NCBI RefSeq assembly: GCF_035917235.1
Contig: NZ_CP108424.1
Location: forward strand, 62,001 to 126,000
From: Streptomyces sp. NBC_01294
Lineage (GTDB): Bacteria; Actinomycetota; Actinomycetes; Streptomycetales; Streptomycetaceae
Length of the DNA: 64,000 nucleotides
Direction: 5' to 3'
Both the position numbers and the translations under genes were made by a program. This document shows positions 46,771 through 57,300 of the stretch, piece by piece. Position 1 is the first letter of the stretch. Every line of letters starts with the position of its first letter. The notes below the pieces were generated by a model, which searched no databases, was not told the DNA's origin, and worked only from the letters and a program-made list of their open reading frames with translations.

Positions 46771-47006
46771 ACGTGCTCGCTGAGCACGGCGACCAGGGAC
46801 CGCAGGTCGTTGGCGCGGGTCAGCTGCTCGGCGGGCACCCGGACGCCGAGGTCGTCCTGGGTAGCGATGACCACGTCCATCCGATCGATGGAGTTCGCGC
46901 CCAGCTCTCGCATGCTGTGGTCCAGCGTGATCTGCGACTCGGGCAGATCCGGAATCACGTCGATCAGGTTGCGGCGGACGACGGCGAAGATCTCGTCGGG
47001 GGTCAT
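46767..47006 (-). CDS. Donor acyl carrier protein of the beta-branching cassette
   Basis: 79 aa. The phosphopantetheine site is Ser39 in ELGANSIDRMDVV, the GANSIDR form typical of the free ACPs that supply acetyl units to HMG synthase in beta-branching. A GAGGAA site is well placed seven bases before the ATG. It follows the PKS with tandem ACPs by 60 bases and overlaps the decarboxylating KS gene. Confidence 0.93.
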   Translation of the reverse strand: MTPDEIFAVVRRNLIDVIPDLPESQITLDHSMRELGANSIDRMDVVIATQDDLGVRVPAEQLTRANDLRSLVAVLSEHV

Positions 47007-47066
47007 GGTGTCTGTTCCTCGGTTCTCGTACGGGTCGGGCGGTAGGGGTGGTGCGGGAGGGCGGGG

Positions 47067-50000
47067 TCAGCGCCGCGGGGTGAGCAGGGTGACCGCCTGC
47101 TCGATGGACAGCCGGTTGTCGCGGACGGCGCTGAGCAGCGCGTCCAGGTCCGCTTGGGAGGGCTCCCCGGCGCCGGGCACCGGCAGCGGGAGGGCGGCGG
47201 GCTCCGCAGCGGCGGCCGGGACCGGGGCGGCGCGTCCGGCGACGTGGCGGCTCAGCGCGGCCAGGCTGGGGTGGTCGTAGAGGATGCCGGCCTTCTCGTC
47301 CAGCCCGTAGGTCTGGTTGACGAACGCCACGAACTCCACGCCGAGGATCGAGTCCAGGCCGAGGGTGTTGAAACTCGTCTCGTCGTCGATGTCGCCGGGC
47401 TCGCAGTACAGCGTCCGCGCCAGCTCCTCGCGCAGTGCCTGGGCGACGGGGGCGGGGTCGACGGCCACGACCGTCACGGCCGGGGCGGCCGGAGCAGCCG
47501 GGGCGGCCGGAGCGGCCGGAGCGGCCGGAGCGGCCGGAGCGAAGGCCGGTGCCGGGGCGGGGGCGCCGAGCGACTCGGCAATGTGCCGAGCGAACGCGGC
47601 CGGCGTCGGGTGATCGTACAGGGCGGTCGCCTTGACGCCGACCGGGTAGGCGGCGTTGACGGCAGCGACGAACTCCACGCCGAGGATCGAGTCGACGCCC
47701 AGGGTCAGGAAGGTCTCCTCCGGGTCGAGTTGGCCCGGTTCGAGGTACAGCACACCGGCGAGCAGCCGGGCGATCTCCTCGGCGATCTCCTCTTGACGGC
47801 CCGCCGGAACGGCGGCAGGGGCCGGTGCGGCAGGCGGGGCGGGCACGGCGGCGGGAGCCGCCGGGGTCGCCGGTGCGGCGGGCCTCGTCGCGGCCGTGGC
47901 CGGAGCGAGCGGCCGGAGCGAGATCTTGCGGTCGCTGGTCATCTGTGGCTTCTCCATCGGGTCGGGTGCGGGCCGGCGGGCCGGCTCGGCCGCACCGCGC
48001 AGCGTCAGGGTGGGTACGGCAGCCGGCGCGGGTACGGCGGCGCGAACCGCTGCCCGGGCGGGTACGCGTGTGGGCGCGGAGGCCTGCGCGCGTTCGGCAG
48101 CCGACACGGGCACGGCGGCCGGCGCCGGCGCGGTACTCGGCATGGCCTGCGGCCGGTCGGACGGCGCCCGGCCGAAGTCGCGCAAGTGGTCCCGGGCGAA
48201 CGCGGGTTCCTGCCCGGCACTGCCGAGGCCTTGCCGGTGCAGGTGGGCGATCTGCAGGTCGTACCAACAGCGGACACGTTCGAACGGGTAGTGCGGCAGG
48301 GGGATGCGGCGGCCGACGGGCGCGGCACCGCAGGCGGCCTCGCGATCGATGCGCCGGCCGGAGAGCCAGGCGGCGACCTCCTCGCCGGCCGGCGGGACGG
48401 GCTGCGGCCGGCCTTCGGCCAGGGCTTCCAGACCGGCGAGCAGCAGGTCGAGCGAGTCGGCCGGGAGGGCAACGCGGCGGGCCAGGTCGACGCGCCCGAC
48501 CGCGAAGGTGAAGGCGACGTCCGTCGCCGAGGGCTCCTCGCCGGCGGAGCGAGCCCGGAGCAGATGGTCCCTCAGGTCCCGCGCGTAAGCGGCGAGCGCG
48601 GTGTCCGTCCGGGCCGAGAGGAACAGTACCTGCGGCTCCCGGCGGCCGGTTGCCGGACGCGGGGCGGGCGCGGGCGCCTCCTCGACGATCAGGTGGGCGT
48701 TGCCGCCGCCGGCACCGAACGAGCTGATCCCGGCCCGCAACGGGTGCGCGGCGCCGTCGTGGGTGCGCCACGGCGCGAGCTGCTGCTGCACGCTGAACGG
48801 GACCCCGTCGAAGTCGATCTCCGGGTTGGGCGGGGTGGCGTGCAGCGACGGCACCAGGGTGCGGTGGCGCAGCTGGAGCAGCACCTTGGCGAGCGCCACC
48901 GAACCGGCGGCCGACTCCAGGTGGCCGACGTTGGATTTGACCGAACCGATCGGGAGGCTGCCCGGGCCCTTGATGCCGTCCCGGGCGAAGGCCGAGGCAA
49001 GTCCGCGGATCTCGATCGGGTCGCCGAGCGCGGTGCCGGTGCCGTGCGCCTCGATGTAGTCGAGGTCGCGGGCGGTCAGGCCGGCGTCCCGCAGCGCCTT
49101 CGTCACCAGGTCCGCCTGGGCGCGGGGGTTGGGCACGGTGTAGCCGTTGGTACGGCCGCCGTGGTTGGCGGCGGTACCGCGGATCACGGCGTGGACGTGG
49201 TCGCCGTCGCGCAGCGCGTCCCGCAGGGGCTTGAGGAGCACTGCCCCGACGCCCTCGCCCGGCACATAGCCGTCGCCGCCGGCGCCGAAGCTGCGGCAGC
49301 GCCCGTCGCTGGAGGCGAATCTCCCCTGGCCGAGCATGAAGTACTTGTTGGGGTGGATGAGGACGTTGACGCCGCCCGCGATCGCCACCCGTGACGTGCC
49401 GGCCCGCAGCGACTCGACCGCCAGGTGGACGGCGGTGAGCGCGGAGGAGCAGGCCGTGTCGACGGCGACGCTCGGGCCCTGGAAGTCGAAGAAGTAGGAC
49501 ACCCGGTTGGCGATGGACCAGTAGGCGCTGTTGGCCAGCACGGGATTGCCCCTGAGCCGCTCCTCCGCCTCGTGGAGCTGGTACTCGCCGTACATCGCCC
49601 CGACGAACACGCCGACGTCGCGCCGGTGCACCGGGTCCTCCGCGGCGGACACCAGACGGTCCGGGGTGTAGCCGGCGTCGTCGAGGGCCGCCCAGCAGCT
49701 CTCCAGGAACAGTCTGGCCTGCGGGTCGACGATCCCCGCCTCCCGGGGCGAGATGTTGAAGAGGGCGGCGTCGAAGTTCTCCACCCCGTCGATGAATCCG
49801 CCCCACTTGGTGTGGGTGCGGCCGACGCGGGTCTTGTCTGCGTCGTAGAGGGCCTCGGCGTCCCAGCGGTCGGCCGGGACCTCCGTGATGCTGTCCCGGC
49901 CCTCCGCCAGGTTCCGCCACAGCCCGTCGAGGCCGTCGGCCTCGGGGAAGCGTCCGGCGACGCCGATGACGGCGACCGCCCGGGGGTCTACGAGTTCGTC

Positions 50001-53000
50001 GGCGGACGGCCCCGACGACGCGGCGGGAACGGCGGACACGGTCGGCGCGGCGGGAACGGCGGTCTCGGCCGGGGCGGTGGGCGCTGCTGGGGTGGGCTCC
50101 TTCGGTCCGCCCGCGAGCGCGGTGCACCGCTCGGGGTGCTCCTCCATCAGGTACTCGGCGAGCTCCGCCACCGAACGGCACTCGAAGAGCAGGGTCTTGG
50201 AGAGCCGCCCGAAGTCTTGTTCCAGTAGTTCGACGACCCGGATGGCCAGCAGGGAGTCGATCCCCAAGTCGTCGAAGAGGCGGTCGGCGGTGACGTCTGC
50301 GACGGGGGTGCGGGTCGCCTCGGCCACGACCTCCGCGAGCCGCCGGTGCAGGACGCCGGTCACCTCCTCGGCCGGCGCGTCGGCCGGGGCCGCCTGTTCC
50401 ACGACCGGAGCCGAAGGCGGCGCCGGAGCGGCCGGGGCCGCTGGGGTCTCGGAGGTCAGCAGCGGGAAAGCGGCGAGGAGGGCCGCCCGGTCGCCGTACA
50501 GCACCACGGGCGCGGACGCGGGACCGGCGAGCAAGGATTCCAGTACGGCGAGCCCGGCCTCGGTGGGCAGGGCCCGCATGCCGAGGGTGGCCAGCTCCTC
50601 CTGGGCCGGCCCGTCCGGGCGCATCCCGCCGTCCGCCCAGAACGGCCAGGCGATCGAGACCGACCGGCCTCGTCCGGCCCGGTCCGCGCGGCGGCGGACC
50701 AGCTCGTCCGCGGCGGCGTTGGCGAAGGCGTAGTCGGCCTGGCCGGCGCTGCCGAGGGCGCCCGACACAGAGGAGAAGACGGCGAAGCAGTCCAGGTCCC
50801 AGTCGGCCGTGGCCGTGTCGAGCTCAGCCGCGCCCACCAGCTTGGGGACGATCACCTCGCGGGCGTCGGCGACCGTCTTGCGCAGGACGTACCCGTCGCG
50901 CAGGACCCCGGCGCAGTGGAAGACGCCGTTCACGGCGGGGCCGTCGGCCGCGATCCGCCGGGCGGTGTCGCCGAGGGCTGCCGGGTCGGCCGGGTCCAGC
51001 CGCAGGTACTCGACGGAGCCGCCGGTCCGTGCCGCCCGGTCGGCGAGCCGGCGCAGCTCCTCGCCGCGGGCGCCGTCGGCGGCGGACCGGCCGGTGAGCA
51101 CGATCCGTGCGGCGTGACGGTCGAGCAGGTGCTCGGCGAGGAGGGCGGCGAGGCGTCCCATCCCGTGGATCCAGTAGCGCCCGCCGTGGCGCAGGACGGG
51201 CCGGGAACCTGCGGCGGGGGTGAGCGGTGCCAAAACGGTGGTCCTCAGCCCGCCGTCAGCCGCGACGGTCAGCACACGGGAGAGCGGCACGCGCACGGTC
51301 AGGGCTTCGAGCGCGCGGCGCAGCCGGGCCGGCCCGGCGCCGTCCTCGACGGCGAGGGCGGTGAGGTCGAAGCGGGGGTTCTCACCGGTCAGTGAGCGCC
51401 CCAGGGCCGCGAGGCCAGCGCCGGTCACCGCGCCCGCCGGGGAGCTGGCCGGGTAGGGGACGACCAGGTGTGCGCCACGTCGGCCGAGCGGGCGCAGCAG
51501 GGCGCGCAGCAGGGCCAGGACGCGCAGGGCGCCGTCGGTGGCGGTGGCCGCGGGGTCGGTGTGCGGGTCGTCGGCGGCGGCCGGCCACACGATGGTCGGC
51601 CGTCCACCGCTGGCGGGCAGCCGCGCGGCCAGCTCGGCGCCAGCCGCCGCAGCGGCGTCGGGGTCGGTGGGCGCCGGGAGCACCAGGTCGGCGCCGTCGA
51701 GGGCCGTGTCGCCGATCAGCACCAGGGGTCCGGCCGTGGCGGCGTCCCGGCCGGGCAGGGCGAACTCCTCTTCGATGGAGGCGAACAGGTGGACGTCCTG
51801 CGGCATGGCGGGCGCACCGGCCGCAGCGGGGGCGGTGACCGGGCGCAGGGCGAGGCCGCGCAGCGTCAGCAGTACGGCGCCGTCCTCCGCCGCGACGGCC
51901 ACGTCGTACCGGCGCACCCGCCGGCCGCCGCCGGCGAGCCGCTGCGGGCTGACCGTGACCCACACCTGGCCGGGCAACGGAGCGTGCACCGTCAGCTCGT
52001 CGATGGCGAACGGGATGAAGGTCTCGCCGGCCAGGTCCTCGCGCAGGACGCAGCCGATGACGGACTGGAGGGCGCCGTCCAGGACACAGGGCGAGACCGT
52101 CTCGCCGGGCACGGACTCCGGTGCGGCGGTCACCCGGGCCAGCACCCCGGCGGGACCGTGGTGCAGCTCGCGCAGGACCCGGAAGGCCGGGCCGTAGCCG
52201 ACGCCGTTGTCCGCGAAGTAGCGGTAGAGGGCTTCAGGTTCCGCCGATTCGGGGTACGCGCGGCGCAGGGCGGCGAGGTCGAGCGGGGCGGGCCGCTCCG
52301 GTGCGCCGGCCGGCAGCAGCCGGGCCTGGGAGTGGATGTCCGCGGAAGCCACTCGGACCTGTCCGTCCTCGATCTCCACCCGCAGCTCGACCGGGTCCAC
52401 CACCTCGACCGTGCGGCGGAACGCCAGGTCGGCGAGGCCGGCCGCCGGTCCGCCGGCGAGTCGGCCAGCGGCGGTCAGTGCGAGGTCGATCTGGGCGGCG
52501 GCCGGGAAGACCGGCAGCCCACCGACGAGGTGGTCGGCCACCAGCGGGTCAAAGGGGCGCACCGTGCGGACCGGGAGCGCGCCAGTGGCCGCCTCGGGCG
52601 ACCGGCTGTCCGGCGCGAGGGCCGGGGCGTCGGGGCGAGGCCACCGGCGGCGGGCGAAGGGGTAGCCGGGCAGCCGGACGCGCCGGCCGGTCCGGCCGGC
52701 GGCGGGCTCCGGTTCGGGCAGCTCGCCGGTGCCTTCGATCCACGCCTGGTAGGGGCCGACCAGGGTAGCGGCTGCCGCGGTGCCCTCCCGGGCGAGCTTG
52801 CGCAGTTGCTCCGCCAGTTCGGCCGTGGTGCGCGCGGTCAGCACGGCGCGGACGGCGCGGTGGCTGCGGCCGGTGCGCAGGGTGTGCGCGACGTCGGCCA
52901 GCTCCGGGGCGCCGGGGCCGCCCAGGGCGTCCGCCAAGGAGGCGGCGAGCTGCTGCAGGGCCTCTTCGGTACGGGCGGACACAGGCACCTGGTGCTCGTC

Positions 53001-54335
53001 GCGGCCGTTACCGGCGGGCAGGGCCGGCAGGTCGGGCGCCTGCTCCAGCACCACGTGGGCGTTCGTGCCGCCGATGCCGAAGGAGCTGACCGCGGCCCGG
53101 CGCGGGCCGTCCGGTACGGGCCAGCCGTCGCCGCCAGCGGCGATCCGCAGGCCGCCGGTCCCGGCGAGCCGGCGGTTGGGCTTCTCGAACGGGGCCTGCG
53201 GCGGCACGGCGGCGTGCTCCAGCGCGAGGATCGCCTTGGCCAGGCCGGCGAGTCCGGCCGCAGTGTTGAGGTGGCCGACGACGCTCTTGACCGAGCCGAT
53301 GGTGGCTGGGTGCGGCCGGTCGCCGCCGTAGACGCGGTCGAGGGCCGCGTATTCGATCGGGTCGCCCAGGTGGGTGCCGGTGCCGTGGGTCTCCAGGTAG
53401 CCAACGGTGTGCGCGTCGATCCCGGCTACGGCCAGCGCCTCGCGCAGGACTGCCTCCTGTCCCTCCGGGGACGGGGCGTGGTAGTCCATCTTGCGGGCGC
53501 CGTCGTTGTTGACGGCGCTGCCGCGGATCACAGCGCGGATCGGGTCGCCGTCGCGGACGGCGTCGGCCAGCCGGCGCAGTACGAGCGCGCCGGCACCGTT
53601 GCCGAAGACCGTGCCGTCGGCGCCGTCGTCGAACGGCCGGCACTCGCCGCTCGGCGAGAGGATCATGTCCGGTGCGGCGAGGTAGCCCGCCTGCGGGAAG
53701 TGCAGCGAGGCGGCGCCGACCACGGCCAGGTCGCACTCCTCGCCGAGCAGGCTCTCCACCGCGAGGTGGACGGCGACCAGTCCGCTGGAGCAGGCGGACT
53801 GCACGGTCAGGCTGGGACCGGTGAGGCCGAGCTTGTACGAGATCCGGCTTGCGGCGAAGTCCTTGTCGGAGGAGGAGAAGCGGATCATGCCGGCCGCGTC
53901 CAGCTCGGTGATGCCGACCTGCGGCATCGTGGACTGGCCGACCGAGACGTACGCGGCGGTGCGCAGCCCCGTGCGGTCAGGTGCGAAGCCTGCGTCCTCC
54001 AGGGCGTGCCAGGCCGTCTCCAGCAGGACTCGCTGCTGCGGGTCCAGCCACTCGGCGTGCACCGGGCTGTAGCCGAAGAACTCGTTGTCGAAGGCGTCGG
54101 CGTCCTCCATGACGACGCCGGCGGGGACGAAGCCGGGGCGTCGGACCAGTTCCGGCCGATGGCCCAGCCGGACGAGCTCCTCGGTGGAGTGGTGGCGGAT
54201 CCCGCTGCGGCCCTGCTCCAGCAGCTCCCAGAGCTGGTCCGCGGACGTGGCGGGGCCGAAGCGGCAGGACATGCCGACGACGGCCACCGCGTTCGGGTCG
54301 TCGACCGAGTCGTACGGGTGGTGGTCGTGGTTCAT
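47067..54335 (-). CDS. Trans-AT PKS, KS-DH-KR-ACP-KS-ACP-ACP, with beta-branching tandem ACPs
   Basis: 2422 aa. KS1 (13-440, Cys182 in VQSACSSG, HGTGT intact); DH (575-850, HLVGGLPVFP with His602 and DGALQ with Asp near 752, apparently active); KR (about 880-1290) with catalytic Tyr in ADYAFAN near 1202 but a degraded cofactor loop HGMGRLA near 1055; ACP (Ser near 1360); KS2 (1455-1890, Cys1629); two ACPs (Ser2216, Ser2329) sharing DSILGVEF and separated by an Ala-Pro repeat. The C-terminus (DNRLSIEQAVTLL) looks like a docking helix. Module 1 should extend the glycine-terminated chain and form an alkene. Module 2 has no reductive domain, and its tandem ACPs suit the HMG synthase cassette encoded just downstream. 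The start ATG overlaps the upstream stop (ATGA). Confidence 0.94.
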   Translation of the reverse strand: MNHDHHPYDSVDDPNAVAVVGMSCRFGPATSADQLWELLEQGRSGIRHHSTEELVRLGHRPELVRRPGFVPAGVVMEDADAFDNEFFGYSPVHAEWLDPQQRVLLETAWHALEDAGFAPDRTGLRTAAYVSVGQSTMPQVGITELDAAGMIRFSSSDKDFAASRISYKLGLTGPSLTVQSACSSGLVAVHLAVESLLGEECDLAVVGAASLHFPQAGYLAAPDMILSPSGECRPFDDGADGTVFGNGAGALVLRRLADAVRDGDPIRAVIRGSAVNNDGARKMDYHAPSPEGQEAVLREALAVAGIDAHTVGYLETHGTGTHLGDPIEYAALDRVYGGDRPHPATIGSVKSVVGHLNTAAGLAGLAKAILALEHAAVPPQAPFEKPNRRLAGTGGLRIAAGGDGWPVPDGPRRAAVSSFGIGGTNAHVVLEQAPDLPALPAGNGRDEHQVPVSARTEEALQQLAASLADALGGPGAPELADVAHTLRTGRSHRAVRAVLTARTTAELAEQLRKLAREGTAAAATLVGPYQAWIEGTGELPEPEPAAGRTGRRVRLPGYPFARRRWPRPDAPALAPDSRSPEAATGALPVRTVRPFDPLVADHLVGGLPVFPAAAQIDLALTAAGRLAGGPAAGLADLAFRRTVEVVDPVELRVEIEDGQVRVASADIHSQARLLPAGAPERPAPLDLAALRRAYPESAEPEALYRYFADNGVGYGPAFRVLRELHHGPAGVLARVTAAPESVPGETVSPCVLDGALQSVIGCVLREDLAGETFIPFAIDELTVHAPLPGQVWVTVSPQRLAGGGRRVRRYDVAVAAEDGAVLLTLRGLALRPVTAPAAAGAPAMPQDVHLFASIEEEFALPGRDAATAGPLVLIGDTALDGADLVLPAPTDPDAAAAAGAELAARLPASGGRPTIVWPAAADDPHTDPAATATDGALRVLALLRALLRPLGRRGAHLVVPYPASSPAGAVTGAGLAALGRSLTGENPRFDLTALAVEDGAGPARLRRALEALTVRVPLSRVLTVAADGGLRTTVLAPLTPAAGSRPVLRHGGRYWIHGMGRLAALLAEHLLDRHAARIVLTGRSAADGARGEELRRLADRAARTGGSVEYLRLDPADPAALGDTARRIAADGPAVNGVFHCAGVLRDGYVLRKTVADAREVIVPKLVGAAELDTATADWDLDCFAVFSSVSGALGSAGQADYAFANAAADELVRRRADRAGRGRSVSIAWPFWADGGMRPDGPAQEELATLGMRALPTEAGLAVLESLLAGPASAPVVLYGDRAALLAAFPLLTSETPAAPAAPAPPSAPVVEQAAPADAPAEEVTGVLHRRLAEVVAEATRTPVADVTADRLFDDLGIDSLLAIRVVELLEQDFGRLSKTLLFECRSVAELAEYLMEEHPERCTALAGGPKEPTPAAPTAPAETAVPAAPTVSAVPAASSGPSADELVDPRAVAVIGVAGRFPEADGLDGLWRNLAEGRDSITEVPADRWDAEALYDADKTRVGRTHTKWGGFIDGVENFDAALFNISPREAGIVDPQARLFLESCWAALDDAGYTPDRLVSAAEDPVHRRDVGVFVGAMYGEYQLHEAEERLRGNPVLANSAYWSIANRVSYFFDFQGPSVAVDTACSSALTAVHLAVESLRAGTSRVAIAGGVNVLIHPNKYFMLGQGRFASSDGRCRSFGAGGDGYVPGEGVGAVLLKPLRDALRDGDHVHAVIRGTAANHGGRTNGYTVPNPRAQADLVTKALRDAGLTARDLDYIEAHGTGTALGDPIEIRGLASAFARDGIKGPGSLPIGSVKSNVGHLESAAGSVALAKVLLQLRHRTLVPSLHATPPNPEIDFDGVPFSVQQQLAPWRTHDGAAHPLRAGISSFGAGGGNAHLIVEEAPAPAPRPATGRREPQVLFLSARTDTALAAYARDLRDHLLRARSAGEEPSATDVAFTFAVGRVDLARRVALPADSLDLLLAGLEALAEGRPQPVPPAGEEVAAWLSGRRIDREAACGAAPVGRRIPLPHYPFERVRCWYDLQIAHLHRQGLGSAGQEPAFARDHLRDFGRAPSDRPQAMPSTAPAPAAVPVSAAERAQASAPTRVPARAAVRAAVPAPAAVPTLTLRGAAEPARRPAPDPMEKPQMTSDRKISLRPLAPATAATRPAAPATPAAPAAVPAPPAAPAPAAVPAGRQEEIAEEIARLLAGVLYLEPGQLDPEETFLTLGVDSILGVEFVAAVNAAYPVGVKATALYDHPTPAAFARHIAESLGAPAPAPAFAPAAPAAPAAPAAPAAPAAPAVTVVAVDPAPVAQALREELARTLYCEPGDIDDETSFNTLGLDSILGVEFVAFVNQTYGLDEKAGILYDHPSLAALSRHVAGRAAPVPAAAAEPAALPLPVPGAGEPSQADLDALLSAVRDNRLSIEQAVTLLTPRR
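47485..47538. repeat. Six 9-bp tandem repeats encoding Ala-Ala-Pro linker
   Basis: Units of GCGGCCGGA (five perfect, one with two changes) separate the two tandem ACPs. They encode a run of Ala-Ala-Pro. Copy number may vary between isolates. Confidence 0.85.
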
Positions 54336-57300
54336 CGGTGGTCGTCTCCGAGTCGAAGGGCGCGCCGCGCCTCGCGGCGGGACGGGCGGGCGGCGGGAGC
54401 GGGCAGCGCGGTCCGGCCGGCGGATTCGGCCGGGACTGCGGATACGGCGGGTACGACCGGGGCGAGCCGTTCGGTGAGCAGCGCCACCTGGTCGTCGAGG
54501 GTGGGGCGGGCGAAGAGGTCAGCGACCTCCAGACCGGTGTCGGGGAAGCGGTCCTCCAATCGGGCGAACAGCCGGCCCAGCAGCAGCGAGTTGCCGCCGA
54601 GGTCGAAGAACCGCCGGTCACCGGGGACGCGGTCGAGTTCGAGCAGCTCGGCCCAGAAGGAGGTGACGCCCTGTCGGATCTCCGCCGGGTCGGCCTGCGC
54701 CGGCGCGTGGGCCGCAGGCGGCATCGGGACCGGCGCGGGCGCCGGATCTGCGGACCGGACCGGATCGGTGGCGGCCTCCCGCTCCGCTGCGGGCTGGGCC
54801 AGCAGTGCGGCGGCCTTGCGGTCCACCTTGCCGTTGGGCGTGAGCGCCAGCTCCGGGGTGGTGACCAGCCGGTCCGGCAACATCCAGGCCGGGAGGCTCG
54901 CCGCCGCGAACGCGCGGAGCTCATCGAGGCCGGGCGCGGCGGCGCCGCGCGCCGGGACGGCGACGGCCACCAGCCGGACCAGCGCCCCGGTGCCGCGGAG
55001 CACGACCACGACCCGGGCCAGGCCCGGATGGGTGCCGAGCACGGCCTCGATCTCGCCCAGCTCGACGCGGTGTCCGCGGATCTTGACCTGGCTGTCGGCC
55101 CGGCCGAGGAAGACCAGCCGGCCCTGCTCATCGCGACGCACCAGGTCGCCGGTGCGGAACCAGCGTCCGCCGCCCTCGGGCCGGGCCGGGTGGGCCGTGA
55201 ACCGCTCGGCCGTCAGGTCCGGCCTGTGCCAGTAGCCCTGGGCGACAGCGGGGCCACCGATCCACAGCTCGCCGGGCTCGCCCGGGGCGGGCGCGGCGGT
55301 GCCGTCGACCTCGGTGACGGTCAGGCCGGTCGCGCCGATCGGACCGCCGAGGTGCACGGTCGCACCGTCCACGCGGCCGATCGTCGACCAGATGGTGGCC
55401 TCGGTGGGCCCGTAGACGTTCCACAGGCTGCCGGTGCGGGAGACCAGCTCGGCGGCCAGGTTCGGCGGCAGCGCCTCGCCGCCGCACAGCGCGGTCAGCC
55501 CCGCGCGGCCCCGCCAGCCGCCGTCCAGCAGCAGCTGCCAGCCGGCCGGGGTGGCCTGGAGGACAGTGACGTCCCGGCTCTCGATCAGGCCGGCCAGCCG
55601 CCCGGCGTCGACGACGTCGGTGCGGCGGGCCACCACCACGGTGCCGCCGGTCAGCAGCGGCATGAACAGCTCCAGGACGGAGATGTCGAAGCACACCGTC
55701 GTGACGGCGAGCAGCCGGTCCTGCGGGCCGGTTCCGGTGGTGGCCGCGATGGCCTCCAGGGTGTGGACGACGTTCCCGTGGGTGACGCCGACCCCCTTCG
55801 GCCGGCCCGTGCTGCCCGAGGTGAACATCAGGTAGGCCAGGTCGCCGGGGAGGGGTGCGGTGCCCTGCCCGGAGCCCGGTTGCGGCGCGGCGTCCGGGTC
55901 GAGGGCCTCGGCCGCGGGCAGCACCCGCAGGGTGGGGGGCAGCAGTGCGGCCAGGTCCGGGTCGGCGACCGCGAGCCGGCACTCCGCTCCCTCGACCACC
56001 ATCCGCAGGCGGTCGGCGGGGTAGGAGTCGTCGAGCGGGACGTAGGGGCGGCCGCTCTTGAGGATGCCGAGCAGGACGGCCGCGAGCCGGGCCGAGCGGT
56101 GCATCAGCACCGCGACCGGCTCGCCGGGCCCGACGGCCCGCGACACCTGCCGGGCGACGGCGTCGGAAAGCTCATCCAGCGCGGCGTAGCTGAGCGTCCC
56201 GTCCCGGTCCTCGACCGCGGGGCGGTCCGGGGAGCGGCGGACCGAGTCGGCGAACCGGCTGACCAGGGTGGACCCGGCGGGGTCGAGCAGCTGGCCGACC
56301 CGGCCGCCGTCCGTGTCCCGTGCCAGTTCGACCACCATGCGCCGCAGGTCCTCGACGAGGCCGTCGACGGCCGTGCCGTCGAGCGCATCCGTGCGGTGGT
56401 TGGCGAGCACTTCCACCCCGTCGGGGCCGTCGGTGACCTCGAACCCGAGGTCGAAGTGGCCGCGCTGGCCGCGCCGGTGGAACGGCAGGCCGATCTCGGT
56501 GTGTCCGGCCGCAGGGGCGGAGCCATCGGTCTCACGGCGCCAGTTCTGGTAGGCGACGGTCACGGTGGGGACGGTGTGTTCCCCGGCGGCCCGGCACAGC
56601 TCGGCGAGCCGTGGGTAGGGCAGTCCGGCGTGGCCGATCGCGCCGCGCACCTCGTCGTGGAGCACGGCCAGCCAGTCCGCGACCGGGCGTGCCGGGTCCA
56701 GGTCGATGCGCAGCGGCACGGAGTTGACGAAGCAGCCGACCGCTTCGTCCTCGCTCGCCGAGGCCCGGCCGTAGGCGGGTACCGCGAGGAGGAACGAGCG
56801 GCGTCCGGTCAGCCGGCCGAGGGAGGCGGCGAAGGCGGCCAGCAGCACGGTGAACGGGGTCACCCCGGCGGTGCGGGCGGTGCCCAAGAGCAGTTTCGAC
56901 AGGTCCGCGCCCAGTCCGTACTCGCGCTGCGCGGAGGCCGCGCCGGCGCCCGTGTCCGGGAAGAGCGGCTCGGCCGTGGGCCCCGCCAGCCGGCCGGCCC
57001 AGAAGGACTCGTCCGCAGCACGGGTCCGGGCGGCGTCCTCGCGTTCGCGGCGGAGGACGTCGGCGAAGGAGGGCGCCGGGGCGAGGGCCGGGCCCCCGCC
57101 GGTCCGTGCCGCGTAGAGGGCGGTGAGGTCGCGGCCGATCAGCTCGGCCGACCGGCCGTCGGCGGCGAGGTGGTGCGTGGTCAGCTGGACGACGGTGTCG
57201 GTGCCGTCCCGCCAGAGCACGGCCCGCAGCAGTGGCTCGGTCGCGAGCGCGAAGCGGCGGTCGGCCTCCTGCCGTACGGCGGCGGCGAGGTCCATGCCGG

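Noticed and set aside
45433..50181. Long version of the decarboxylating KS protein reaching back to 50181
   Set aside because: The extra part is an alternative frame of the PKS gene. The KS fold starts at the GTG at 46770, which overlaps the donor ACP stop.
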